Origin: Hygrophila difformis
Lineage: Eukaryota > Streptophyta > Magnoliopsida > Lamiales > Acanthaceae
Reading direction: 5' to 3'
Length of the DNA stretch: 64,000 bases
Assembly (NCBI GenBank): GCA_030278955.1
Contig: JAOANR010000012.1
Coordinates: 27,397,977-27,461,976, forward strand
Shown here: positions 36,656 through 46,544 of the stretch, piece after piece
Position numbering within the stretch: the stretch's first letter is position 1
Layout of the letters: every line of letters begins with the position of its first letter
The notes under the pieces: generated by a model
Told to the model about the DNA's origin: nothing
The model's database searches: none
The model's input: only the letters and a program-made list of their open reading frames with translations
Translations under genes and position numbers: made by a program

Positions 36656-39600
36656 TGTAACACCCCGGATTTGATAACCCAGGCCGTGATGTCACCGCCA
36701 CACCTCCCTAGCAAGACACGACTTCTTCGAGCTTGCTAAAGAGATGCAAGGCTATGGGTTTTCGAAAATAATTTAAAACAAGTCCGGAAAATACTTAACT
36801 TAAGATAATGTTATAATATTCAAGTGTGATGATTAAATTGCAGCGGAAAAATAACCATAGGCTGACATGGCCAATACACAGTAATATCTAAAGTCTAGAC
36901 TAGAATGCAACATATATAGTATTAAAAAATCCGTAGCCCCGACTGCGTGCATGCTCATGCCATTTCTTCACACTCTGTAAAAGAAAAATAAACAACGGGT
37001 TTTATCAGTATATAAAATACTGAGTAAGTTAATTCCTAACATAACAATAATGGGTTTAAAAAAAATTATTTAATTAGTTTAAAATTTTTACTTTTACTCA
37101 GGCTTAATTGAAATATTAAAAATTCATAATTTTACTTGCAGCGGAAAAACATAATTAATTCATTCAAGACGAGAATACATAATTTAAGGACTTAATTTAA
37201 AAGCGTAATTTAAAAGCATAATTTAAAACGTAATTTAGAAGCATAATTTAAAAGAGCGATAAATAATTACAGCTTAATTAAACACGCACACAAGTCTTTT
37301 AAATTTTATCCCGTCAACTAAGAAGAGGACGTCAGACAAGGGAGATCACTAACGAGGCAATCTCAAAAATCATAATCAGTTAGCCGGTGAACCGGCGGCC
37401 GCAACCATATCAGTATTGACTGCCGTTTTGGCTACCCGTGTGTATCGATTGCCATTTTGGCAAGCCGTGTGTATCTACTGTCAATTTGACAGGCATGTAT
37501 ATCGACTGCCGTTTTGGCAGGCCATGTGCACAAATGCCGTTTTGGCATAGTAAGGAGATCACTAACGAGGCAATCTCAATAATCGTAGGACCACTAACGA
37601 GGCTGTCCAAATAAAGCGCAGCGCGCGAGATCACTAACGAGGCAATCTCAGATAGTAGGGAGACCACTAACAAGGCAGTCTCGAAGACAATTGTATGAAG
37701 ATCGGCTCAGCCTAGTGAACGGGATTTTTCGAAAGGTATACTTCATCGTATAAAAAAAGGATTTCAATATCGTATTTCATAGTTCATATTTTTCTCAAGT
37801 TCGAATATCCAATTCGTCACAGGTTACACCTTTTTAATTTAAAAAATTCGTCTTTTAACCAAAAATTCTGAAATTTATACAGTAGCTCAAGGACACCCAT
37901 ACGAACAACTTTCATGTTTTAAGTTTCTCGAAATTAGGTAAGGAAACAAGTCGATTTTCGCAATCTTTTCAAAACTCAAAATCTGTCAACTTCCCGGTAA
38001 CAGCGCACCATTTTTAAACCAGTTTTTGACCAAGTAAACGATCTCTAAAAATTATGAAATTTTACAGGCGCGTACAGGACACAAAAATGAGCAAGTTTTA
38101 TTAGAGGCAATATGTCCGAAAACATTCCGGATTAAATCAGATTCTTGCATCAAGTTCGGATAAAAATCTGTCAAGGTTTTCTTTTCAAAAACACAGGCTG
38201 TTCGGATCAATTTGAAGATTCAAGTGTTAATGAAAGTTCACGAAATCTTACAGTCATATTCTTAAGACATTTATCTACAACTTTTATGTTTTCACCAAAG
38301 ATTAGTTTTGACCACAAGGGATAGAAAAACGCACAACAAGTTCGACTACAAAATCTGTCAACTTTTCCTTTAAATCACAGTCTGTTCAAAAGGGTTTTTG
38401 AGTATACAAACGTTAACGAAAATGCGTGAAATTTTACAGACACAATATTTAGACAGTTAGATATAACTTTCATTTTTACATAAAAGTTTAGTTTTGATGG
38501 GATCCATTAGAAAAACGTCAAGGGAGTCGAACACGCCAAACTGTCAACAGATTCGGTTTTAAACGAAAACGCAGAATATACCAGATTCGATTTGACGGAA
38601 CAAACATCGACGAAAATGTCTGAAACTTTGACACAATATACTTTAAATCATTAGGAACAATTTTGTAGTTTTAAGTTTCTCCGTTTGAATGCTCGAAAAG
38701 GGTTCAAAAGTTGGATTTCAGAAGACGCGCGTAGGGAGAGTTTTTGGGACAGATTTTCGTATGTTGATTAAAACTTGCATTCCATTCGATTTTAGGGCAC
38801 CAAAACGGTTATGAGAAGAATCAACTTACAGTACCTAAGATCTAAAGTCTTAGATTTTGTCGGGATGGCCTCCGGAGTCCGTGAACACGTCCAATCTACT
38901 CGTCTCTTTCTCACCGGTCCCGATTTGTGAGTACAAGAGCGAAAAACTAAAAGTTAGGATCCTAAATTCGACCAAAAGTCATGAAATAAGGTTCAAAATT
39001 TATCCCTTACCAACCTTAAAGTGTAGTGTGTGTCCAAATCCATCTAAGATGTCGTCTCCTTGTTTGGATCCTTCGTCGACGGTTCACGAATGCTTACAAG
39101 TTGGGGTTTTTGAAAGTTTTGAGGTGGAGGTGGAGTTTGGGCGGCTGCAAGGCTGATTGGAGGCTAGGGTTTTTGTGCCTAAGGTAAGTTTCCATGTTCG
39201 GGTCGCAAAATCGGGGCCAAGATCGTGTGTTTCCATCCTTGTCCGCATCTATCCGTTTTGCTGTTGTGTTGGCGCGGACCGCGCGAGGACCGCGCGGCTC
39301 CGGTCTGGACCGCTGTCCGGACCGGGTCGTGCGATTCGTCGGGTCCTTTCCTCCTCTCTTTCGGACTTCTATCCTTCTACGTTTTCGGGCTCGATTTTTT
39401 GGGCCATTCTCGGATTATAAATTCTTATCTTAAATTTATCTCGTCTCGAATTAATCCCGTATTCGAAATCTTGAGTCTGTCGCGTTTGGATTCTTCGTCT
39501 TCTAATTCGTCGTCTTTTAACTACCGTGTAATAATTTATTTATTTAAATCGTTTCCGACTTCGCGGGTTTTTGGAAATTAAATTCTTTTCTTTCTTGAAT

Positions 39601-39789
39601 TTAATTCCAATTCTTTTGACTCGATTCATGGAATGTCTTCGGGCTTCCTTTCCCTCTTTTATTCCATTTTGAATTTTTGAATTTATCGGCGTTTCATTGC
39701 CGAGCAATAATTTATTGTGATAAATTATTTCTTTCTCGGAAATAAATTTAATTTATTTGTTGAGCGCTATAAAAATCCCGGGTATTACA
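36656..39789. mobile_element. Solo LTR (3.1 kb), Tekay/Del-like by its ends
   Basis: It begins TGTAACACCCCGGATTT and ends AAATCCCGGGTATTACA. It therefore has TG...CA ends that extend into an imperfect 17-bp inverted repeat. ATGTA lies on both sides (36651-36655 and 39790-39794), a 5-bp LTR-retrotransposon TSD. No PBS, polypurine tract or internal genes are seen. Inside are short repeats of 'actaacgaggcaatctca' and 'ccgttttggca' (37320-37680). Very long LTRs starting TGTAACACCC are known from Tekay/Del chromoviruses, but the lineage assignment is inference. A non-autonomous element of another kind remains possible. Confidence 0.65.
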
Positions 39790-40343
39790 ATGTAAAATTC
39801 TGAAAATGAAGTATATTTTTCGGTAAGTTCGGTATATACCGATATACCGAACTGTCGGTACATACCGACATACCGGTATCGCGGTATATACCGTCATACC
39901 GTACATTCGGTATATACCGACATATCGATATCGTAATATATACCGACATACCGTGCATTCGCTATATACCGATATACCGATACCGCGGTATATACCACAA
40001 CTCGGTATAATAACGGTATACCGCGGTATCAAAAAATCCATACCGTTACCGTACCGAAAACTTACGGTACGGTATCATATCGTACCGAAAATTACGGTAT
40101 ACCGAAAATTTCGGCATTTTCGGTATTTTTTCGGTACGGTATGTGCGGTATGCGGTATTTTCGGTATTTTTCCCCACCCCTAATCAATATACTCCTATTT
40201 TTTAACAAACAACATTCATATGGATTAAAAAAACATTTATATGGATTAATTAATGTATAACTTTAAAAAATTATTTATTTATAAAATGCCCATCATTTAA
40301 TTACCAATACATAACTTATCTTGATATATAAAATTAAATATTA

Positions 40344-40572
40344 CTCCTTTTGTTCCATTATTTGTCTTAAAATTTTTGGACATGCCATCCAATATATTTG
40401 TTTACCACTATTTTAAAATGTACATATGTAAAAATTATGTCAAATGTATATTCTAAAATTACATGATTAGATAAATCTAACAAGACCGAACTTGACTATA
40501 ATTTTTTTTTCATATATAAAATTGATCGGTATCAAAAATAAAAATGAAACAGTTTTAATGGGACGGATGGAG
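40344..40572. mobile_element. Stowaway-like MITE
   Basis: It starts CTCCTTTTGTTCCATTA and ends with TTAATGGGACGGATGGAG, with TA flanks (40342-40343, 40573-40574). Confidence 0.7.
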
Positions 40573-40987
40573 TAATACTCTTAGTACAAAGATTAGGATT
40601 TTATTTTTACTTTATTTTTGTTATTTATACTTGTTAAGGCAATTATAGTATTTTTTTGTGTGTGGTAAACAACCTATACAAGCTAGGAAATGGTGGTGGG
40701 AATTCATGCCACAACAATTATACTATGCTTGATAGATAGTATCAAGATTATAAGTATATATAATTTGAATATTGAAATATAGTAAAATCATAATTTCAAT
40801 TATTCATTTGTAAAATATCCATCATAAAAATATCTTTTTTAATGTAAAATAGTTAAATATATTTATATATAGTTAAAAATACATAGTATTCAGTCACCAA
40901 ACAAAAAAAAAAATACATAGTATTCCAAGGAAAGTAAAACTAATATAAAGTGCGGATATATATTAAGATAATTATGTTATAAATACA

Positions 40988-41166
40988 TTTTTTTTTTGTG
41001 AAACTGGGTATTCCCAGGCCACATTGGATCCAAGATTAATCTCTCGGTGATTTGCAAGGGTAATTAAGAGCGTCTCTCCCAAAATAATTTTTTGCATACA
41101 TAAGGCTCGAACCCGAAACTTGCTTAAACGACTAGAGCCCTATCCATTCAAGTCAACTGTTGTTGG
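40988..41166 (-). mobile_element. tRNA-derived SINE, family 1, with perfect 10-bp TSD
   Basis: Same family as 4358-4539. On the minus strand it has a tRNA-like head (AACAACAGTTGACTTGAATGG, then box B GGTTCGAGCC) and a body ending in a poly-A tail (the T-run at 40988-40997). TATAAATACA flanks both sides exactly (40978-40987 and 41167-41176). This is the best-preserved copy by TSD. Confidence 0.8.
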
Positions 41167-41475
41167 TATAAATACAATTTATTTTAAAAATTCAAATTTA
41201 AAATTTATTTATTATAATATTAGTAAGGGGAAATGAATAAAAAGGGCCATTACAAGGAGCTATTCCACTTTTAGGCCATCATAAGTTGAATTTCCAGAAT
41301 TAGGCCATTACAAACACATGTTGAATGAAATTAAGCCATACGGACCAATTTTAAATTAATTAATAACCCAACAACTTTTCCTTTATTTTCTTTAAAACCC
41401 CAAAAGTTTGACTTTATATACTTTAGTCTTATTTCAAAAGTTTTCTATACACATGAGACCCAAGCGCATGAAAAT

Positions 41476-41488
41476 TGGTATCAGAGCC
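41476..41488 (+). other. Primer-binding site, initiator tRNA-Met (copy A)
   Basis: TGGTATCAGAGCC is the exact complement of the 3' end of plant initiator tRNA-Met. It is used to prime minus-strand DNA in pararetroviruses and many LTR elements. It lies about 200 bp upstream of the first ORF and is shared with copy B. Confidence 0.85.
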
Positions 41489-41688
41489 TAGGTTTTATTG
41501 AATAACATATTAATTATATTATTTATAATATTTTATTTCTTAATGGAGAAGATTTAAATATTTAATGGATTCAACTAATTTGAAACCAACGAGTTATTTC
41601 CAAATTTTGGAAATAAAAAATAGAAATTTCAAAAGAAAATTCTTGAACTTGTCCACAAGACAAGATTTTATTAAAAGTAATTTCCTTC

Positions 41689-42078
41689 ATGAAAATGAGA
41701 GGAACTGACTGGAAAGAAATTGATCCGGATAGCTCTAAGTTCTCACAAGACTTAAGAGAAATCCAAAAGACGATTCAAGATTATGGTAACCGGGTATTAA
41801 TTTTACCTGGAAAAATAGATAACTTGAATCAATCAATAGAGGAGATCTTGAAATTATTTCAAGATCTGAAGAAAGATATTTTAAATCTGAAATTTGATAT
41901 TTCGGATATCAAGAAAAGGCAGAAGGATATTCCTGGATCTTCCAAGAATAACCAAGCCAATATTAGAGATGCATTCGGACCCGTACAAGCTTTACATCAA
42001 AAAGGTAAATCAACTATGTTTCCAAAGCAGAAATCACAAGAAGAGCTTATGATCGATCTACTGAAAACAGTCGAATGA
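41689..42078 (+). CDS. Pararetroviral ORF1, small coiled-coil protein (copy A)
   Basis: 129 codons, with no stop before the end. The product is hydrophilic with a heptad-like Leu/Ile pattern (about residues 40-85, ...LNQSIEEILKLFQDLKKDILNL...), so a coiled coil is likely. Position before the coat-protein ORF and size resemble small virion-associated proteins of Caulimoviridae, but no family motif was recognised. Its TGA overlaps the next ATG in ATGA, a stop-start overlap that allows reinitiation in this virus family. A second ATG two codons in matches the start in copy B. Confidence 0.6.
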   Translation: MKMRGTDWKEIDPDSSKFSQDLREIQKTIQDYGNRVLILPGKIDNLNQSIEEILKLFQDLKKDILNLKFDISDIKKRQKDIPGSSKNNQANIRDAFGPVQALHQKGKSTMFPKQKSQEELMIDLLKTVE

Positions 42079-43499
42079 GTGTTTCCAGGGCAGATCTATC
42101 AGATCTACAAGAATTAGCAGAATCATTTTCCCAACTTGGGATTATGGATCTGGTTAATGTAAAACCCAATGAAGTTTTTCAATTGAGTTATGCGGAAGAA
42201 TCAGGATCCAACGTAACCCACGATGGACCGCCTGATGTCCCAATGAGAGAAAGTACAAATTTCCACATGTACAGGTATCCTGAGGTACATCTCAATGCAA
42301 GACGAAACCCAGGACGGAACCCAAGTAGAGCACCAGAATCCACACCGTGGGCCAAGACGATGTTACAACCATTAAATCCATATGGCATAACACTGAACCT
42401 CGATGTTATTGACTTCCGAAACATCGAAGATCTGATTGACGAATGGGTAGCTTCAATGAAGATTGCAGCAACCACCCTGGATCTCGATAAAGAGAACTTT
42501 GTCAGATTAATAAAGCTAAGTCTCGAAGGATCGGCAAAGCTGGGCTGGAAAAACTCCACGGCGGCTTTAAAGGAGCAAATACTCGAAGGCGAATCCAAAA
42601 GCACAATCTACGAAAGATTTGGCCTCTTATTCAAAATCTATTTTGTTGGAGATGGTTATTTTGAAGAACAGAGAACCGAAAAAATTAAGGTCTATACCCA
42701 AGCACTACTGGGTATGGAGTTAAGAAGTATTTGCGCAGTAGACGAATCTACTGGTTTCGTAAATACTATTTTCGGAGTAAAATGACAGCTGAAATAGCAT
42801 GTTCCATGTTCTTTGCAAAAATCTGCAGCCCATGGAGAGAGATGTTGATCCAGTCGTACACAGTACCCCCTGGTACAGTGGACTCAATACCCCGAAGAAT
42901 GTCCTTCTTAAAGGATAAGCTCAGAGAATGGTGTCAACAGGCAACAGCTCAAAAGAACATCAAGAGACTAAGAGGTAAAATAAAAAGAACCCCTCTTTGC
43001 TGTGAAAATAACGATTTTCCAACAATTATAGGAGAATCAGAAGAAAAGAGAAGAAAGAAGAAGAGTCGAGGCTCATACAGTAAGGGTTTCAGAAGACCTC
43101 CATTCCGAAGAAGAAGAGCATGGTGGGCCAAGAGCAAGGCCAGAACATACAAAACTGGACAAAGAACGGGAACGACGAAGAGTTCATCTCAAGGCTCAAC
43201 TAGCTCAGCAGCAAGGAGCACGGGGAGAACGACGTCGAAAAGAACGTTCAGACGAGCCCATACCCGAGCCAACGAAAGCTTCAAGGACTGCAACTGTTGG
43301 AAGTGTGGAGCCAGAGGTCATATCTCACCCGATTGCCCCCAGAATCGTGAGATACGAATGTACGAAGCCACGGAAGACATGGAAAGCTGGTACCAGTCTA
43401 TCAGTTTGAAGACATCCACTCGGATGAAAGCATCTACGAGGAAGAATTAAGAAGTGACTCGGACTCATATTCAGATGGATCTTCAACCGAGTCTGATTG
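42075..43499 (+). pseudogene. Pararetroviral coat protein with zinc knuckle, frameshifted (copy A)
   Basis: Homologous to the minus-strand ORF of copy B (63081-61633). The first part (42075-42785) has an acidic N-terminus and a helical capsid-like core. A frame change from a 4-nt deletion near 42745, relative to copy B, ends it. The second part continues from about 42731 to 43450. It carries a Lys/Arg-rich region (RRKKKSRGS, RRPPFRRRRAWW) and the knuckle CWKCGARGHISPDC, the C-x2-C-x4-H-x4-C of Caulimoviridae capsids. A further deletion near 43378 shifts the acidic C-terminus out of frame. Confidence 0.75.
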
Positions 43500-43869
43500 A
43501 AGAGGACAGGATTCAGACCACTGAAAACCTGTCTGGATTCTTTTCAAGGATGACGATCTCGAATCGAACCACGGAAAGAATAATGAGACAAGATTCCAAC
43601 CTCAGCCCATATGACAAGATTCCAACCTCAGCCCATTATGAAAAATATTTAAAAAATAGCCTTTATTCTTACTTGCAAAGAAATTCGTATTAAAAGTTGA
43701 TAATACTAATGTTAAGGCTTTTTTAAAAAATAAACTTGAATCAAAAATTGAAAAAGCTCGTATTATCAGATGGCAAGCTGAATGTTAATATTATACTTAT
43801 CATATTGATGTTATAAAATCTCATGAAAATGTTCTTGCAGATTTCTTGACGAGAGATGGAAGCATTTGA
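43475..43869 (+). pseudogene. Movement protein/polymerase deletion junction (copy A)
   Basis: The first 50 or so codons of the movement-protein ORF (to the residues SNLSPYD) are fused to the last part of the RNase H region (from about 43640; readable segments VDNTNVRAFL, IEKARIIRWQAEC, ENVLADFLTRDG). Relative to copy B about 2.9 kb is missing. At the junction a 23-bp segment, containing AAGATTCCAACCTCAGCCCA, is duplicated in tandem (43590-43640). The junction region contains stops in all frames. Confidence 0.75.
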
Positions 43870-45130
43870 AGCTGATTCCATCATTACGAGATTCAGGCAC
43901 CTCAGAGAAAACCTAGAGGAGCTATCAAGGCATTTTGGACAGCTCGAGATCAATACACGAGCAGCTGGCCAAATACAACAGAGCGATGTGGACATGGTCC
44001 ACAACAATATACGAGCCTCCCATATAGCAATGACAACACTATGGGAAACAGTATTAGAGCCAATCAGGAAAGCATCAGCTTCCCTGGTAAACAAAGAGAA
44101 AGGTGCCCAAAAAGCTAAAGTGGTCACATATGAAGAAGCAGATTCAAGCACTGCTTCAAAGGAACCATTGCCGGATATCGACAAAAGTGTTGAGCAAGAA
44201 GAAAGTCACATTTCCGAAAGCTCAAGTCAACCCACTGTCTCTGGGGTAAAAGAGGAAGAAATTAACCTTAGGCCAATGACAGGTACCTCTAAGATTAATT
44301 CAGACGAGAAGGTCCTATCTACAGTCTGGCTGGACTACAAAGGAAAATGGAAACAGCTGAATTAACCCGAGCAAAACAGTAATCGTGACATCCGGGAGAT
44401 ACAACAGGGTATGGATGCTCGAAGGATCGAAGCCAGAAGAGGTTCGAAAGTGGTATGACTTTGGAGCATTAGCATCGGTTTATACTAGATCACCAGGGTT
44501 TCTGAAAATTGAAAAACTTCCGGGATGGATAAGTAGCGCAGTGCACGAATCATGGCAGAACAACCCGCACCTGCAAAGAGGAGATATTCTGGAGCTTAAG
44601 TTCATTTCAGCAGCACCAGAAATAGTCGGGAAAGGTTCTTATCCGGTCTTTCATTTTATTAAATTACAAGGACCTGATATGATTGCCTTCAACAAAGTTA
44701 AGTCTATGGATGAGAAGACACCATTGGTATCTTCAATCAGCGAAGATGAAATCTCTACCCGATGAGCATGGAAATTCTGGCTCTGTCTCACCGAGATGGA
44801 AAAGGTTAAATATCCGTTTAAAATATTCTCAAACAATTTAAATGGATCGTTCCTGGTTAATTCTTTTACAGGGAAAAGCACAGAGTTTGCGGAAACCTCT
44901 TTCGAAAAGAAGAGGTTACTCATCTGGGAAAACAAGTTGCCAGCAACCGAGTCTACCAGAAAGAAGGCATGCAACATGATGCATGTTGGCCAATGGGATA
45001 ACCACATATGCCCATATTGTGCAGAACAGGAAAAACCCTATTCGGTACAAAAATCCGAGTAACCCAGAAAAAATCCGGACCGGAACAGGACAAGGGAAAG
45101 AAACGTCCAAAAAACTTTCACAAGCCAAAG
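43856..45130 (+). pseudogene. Last pararetroviral ORF (transactivator position), broken (copy A)
   Basis: Same protein as the intact ORF at 57108-58400 of copy B. Breaks relative to copy B: a short deletion near 44357 that brings in a TAA, a CGA-to-TGA change at 44761-44763, and a frameshift near 45040 that alters the C-terminus. Segments between the breaks are about 90% similar to copy B. Confidence 0.75.
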
Positions 45131-45384
45131 TAAGATTAGCTGGATGTAAAAGAAAAAGAGGTGTCGGCAACACCCATAATTAAAAGCCGACAAAGAAGGG
45201 TAGAGTAGTTGGCAGTAAGTGGCCGACAAGAGAAGGTGGAGAAGTTGACAAAGAAGCCACCTAACACAATAATTCCAGAAGGACAATAATGTAGCCGGTG
45301 GAAGTTAAGGCTAAGTGACGAACGCAGTGACGTCACAAGGATTTAGAGGAAGATTGGAATCCGGGATTGAAGTCCGCGGGCGCC

Positions 45385-45392
45385 TATAAATA
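45385..45392 (+). promoter_or_regulatory. Pararetroviral promoter TATA box (copy A)
   Basis: CCTATAAATAAAAG lies about 260 bp downstream of the last ORF, where Caulimoviridae carry their pregenomic RNA promoter. The same box occurs in copy B at 56851-56858. Confidence 0.6.
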
Positions 45393-45597
45393 AAAGAGTT
45401 TGAAGCAGATGGAAGGCATAGAAAAATCCTTCCAACTCTTCAAAACATTTGTAATTTTTCTCTTTCTGCAAAATTTCTTTGTGTTTGTAATAGTATGGGG
45501 TGCATCACCAAGAGTTTTGCTTCCTCCATGAGGAGCTAAGTGTCTGTCTTCTCCATTAGGAGAAATTATGTTTGAATAATATTTTTAATATTTCTTC

Positions 45598-45603
45598 AAT
45601 AAA
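45598..45603 (+). terminator. Polyadenylation signal downstream of the promoter (copy A)
   Basis: AATAAA lies about 210 bp after the TATA box, inside the region that would form the terminal redundancy of the viral RNA. Copy B has AGTAAA at the same place. Confidence 0.45.
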
Positions 45604-45664
45604 ATTTAGGCTTCCAAATATTCCAAATACTCCGATATATAGTTAAAACCCTTTACCCCAAACC

Positions 45665-45835
45665 TTGATACATCCTAAGGTAGGAAACGAAATAGGATTG
45701 TGTTGTTTGCTGCTGAAGGAGACAAGAATCGGTGAACCATCGGTCACGGCTGCGTGGTTGGAAGAAGTCCGTAAAATCCCGGAGCTTGAGAAACCCGGCA
45801 GCAAGGCGGTCAAACCCAAGGTATGGAGTTTAGTA
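45665..45835 (+). other. Conserved exon-like block between viral sequence and right TIR
   Basis: The block is shared with copy B (about 56400-56575). Read on the plus strand it is open and protein-like (EPSVTAAWLEEVRKIPELEK, then a Lys-rich stretch). It ends in AAG|GTATGG, which looks like a splice donor. It lies outside the viral genes and could be a captured host exon fragment, as in Pack-MULEs, or a non-viral part of the original transposon. No family was recognised. Confidence 0.4.
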
Positions 45836-46094
45836 CTTAATTTTATTACCGGAAGCATGATGGGCTGTTATTGGACTAAAGATAATAAAGAAACTAAAAT
45901 TTGGGGTCAAAGTGTAATAAAGCAAATGTTGGTAGGGTTAATTGAAGTTTGAAAAAGTCAAAATAGTCTGAATGGCTTTAATTTGGTCAAAGATAGTTTC
46001 TAATGGCCTAAAATTGGAAATTGATTTTATCATGGCCCAAATATGGAAATTGTGCCTTGTAATGGCCTAAAAAATTCATTACCTCTATTAGTAA

Positions 46095-46430
46095 TGATGG
46101 GTAGAGATGAATACATTTGTGATCCTACGGCCAAAAATTTATACGAATTTTATGGTGAAAAATAATTATATTGTAAGTGCAATATATTTTACACATTTAG
46201 ATTTAAAATTGATTTATTATAATATGTGGAATGAAAGGTAAAGATGAATAGACTTCTAATTCTATGACCGTGATTTTCTACGAATTTTAGTATGAAAGAT
46301 AATTAAGTATATTATAAATTCAATATATTTTAAAGATTTGAATTTAAAATTAATTTATTCTAAGATTAGAGATTATTAGATATTTATTTATCCTACTGCC
46401 ATAGATTTTCTATTTCATCCCTATTTTAGG
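46095..46430. repeat. Tandem repeat, period about 125-130 bp
   Basis: Two to three diverged units share 'aattttatggtgaaaaataatta', 'caatatattttaaa' and 'ttaaaattgatttattataat' blocks. The first unit is continuous with the DNA left of copy A (41177-41217), so copy A inserted into this repeat. Otherwise non-coding. Confidence 0.6.
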
Positions 46431-46544
46431 ATGAAGTAATTTTATCTTTTCGACTCTAAATACATATTGTAGATTTTTATAGCGAAATTAATGTTTAAAC
46501 TTGTTATCACCAAAAAAATTAATTAAATTGGTTGGTGAAAAATA

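Larger units (their letters stand above)
24573..40182. mobile_element. hAT-type element (15.6 kb) with nested insertions
   Basis: The left end is TAGGGGTGGGTCGGTACGG; the right end is the complement of TAGGGGTGGGGAAAAATACC. Both ends are followed inward by dense copies of GGTACGGTATACCG-like motifs (24590-24770 and 39820-40165), as expected for subterminal transposase-binding repeats. Perfect 8-bp copies of ATCAATAT flank the whole (24565-24572 and 40183-40190), the hAT signature. Subtracting the nested LINE (26814-34512 plus one TSD) and solo LTR (36656-39789 plus one TSD) leaves about 4.75 kb, a normal hAT length. No transposase core (hATC domain) was found, so it is non-autonomous or decayed. 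A possible N-terminal exon is noted at 25546-25737. Confidence 0.85.
41227..46085 (+). mobile_element. Copy A: TIR/9-bp-TSD element carrying pararetroviral genes (deleted)
   Basis: Left terminus GGGGAAATGAATAAAAAGGG, right terminus the complement of GAGGTAATGAATTTTTTAGG. Both continue for about 120 bp as imperfect inverted repeats containing three spaced GGCCATtACAAG motifs. Perfect 9-bp copies of TATTAGTAA flank it (41218-41226, 46086-46094). A 9-bp TSD and TIRs starting with G are typical of Mutator-like elements. Between the TIRs lies a plus-strand Caulimoviridae-like gene set, colinear with copy B but lacking about 2.9 kb (most of the movement protein and polymerase). No transposase is present. 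Copies A and B are inverted relative to each other. Confidence 0.8.

Noticed and set aside
37320..37680. CRISPR-like array of 'actaacgaggcaatctca' repeats
   Set aside because: The repeats are few, imperfect and irregularly spaced, inside a plant solo LTR. CRISPR arrays are not expected in a nuclear genome.
39157..39581. ORFs at 39157-39581 as a gene
   Set aside because: They overlap in several frames, show no domain, and lie inside the solo LTR.
42782..42785. ATGA overlap as a genuine start of a separate ORF in copy A
   Set aside because: Copy B lacks it and instead has a TAA in a frame that is otherwise continuous. The overlap in A is a by-product of a 4-nt deletion.
41227..46085. Copy A as an ordinary LTR retrotransposon
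   Set aside because: It has a tRNA-Met primer site and RT-family genes, but the ends are inverted, not direct, repeats. The TSD is 9 bp, not 5. No integrase exists, and copy B carries a 30K movement protein.
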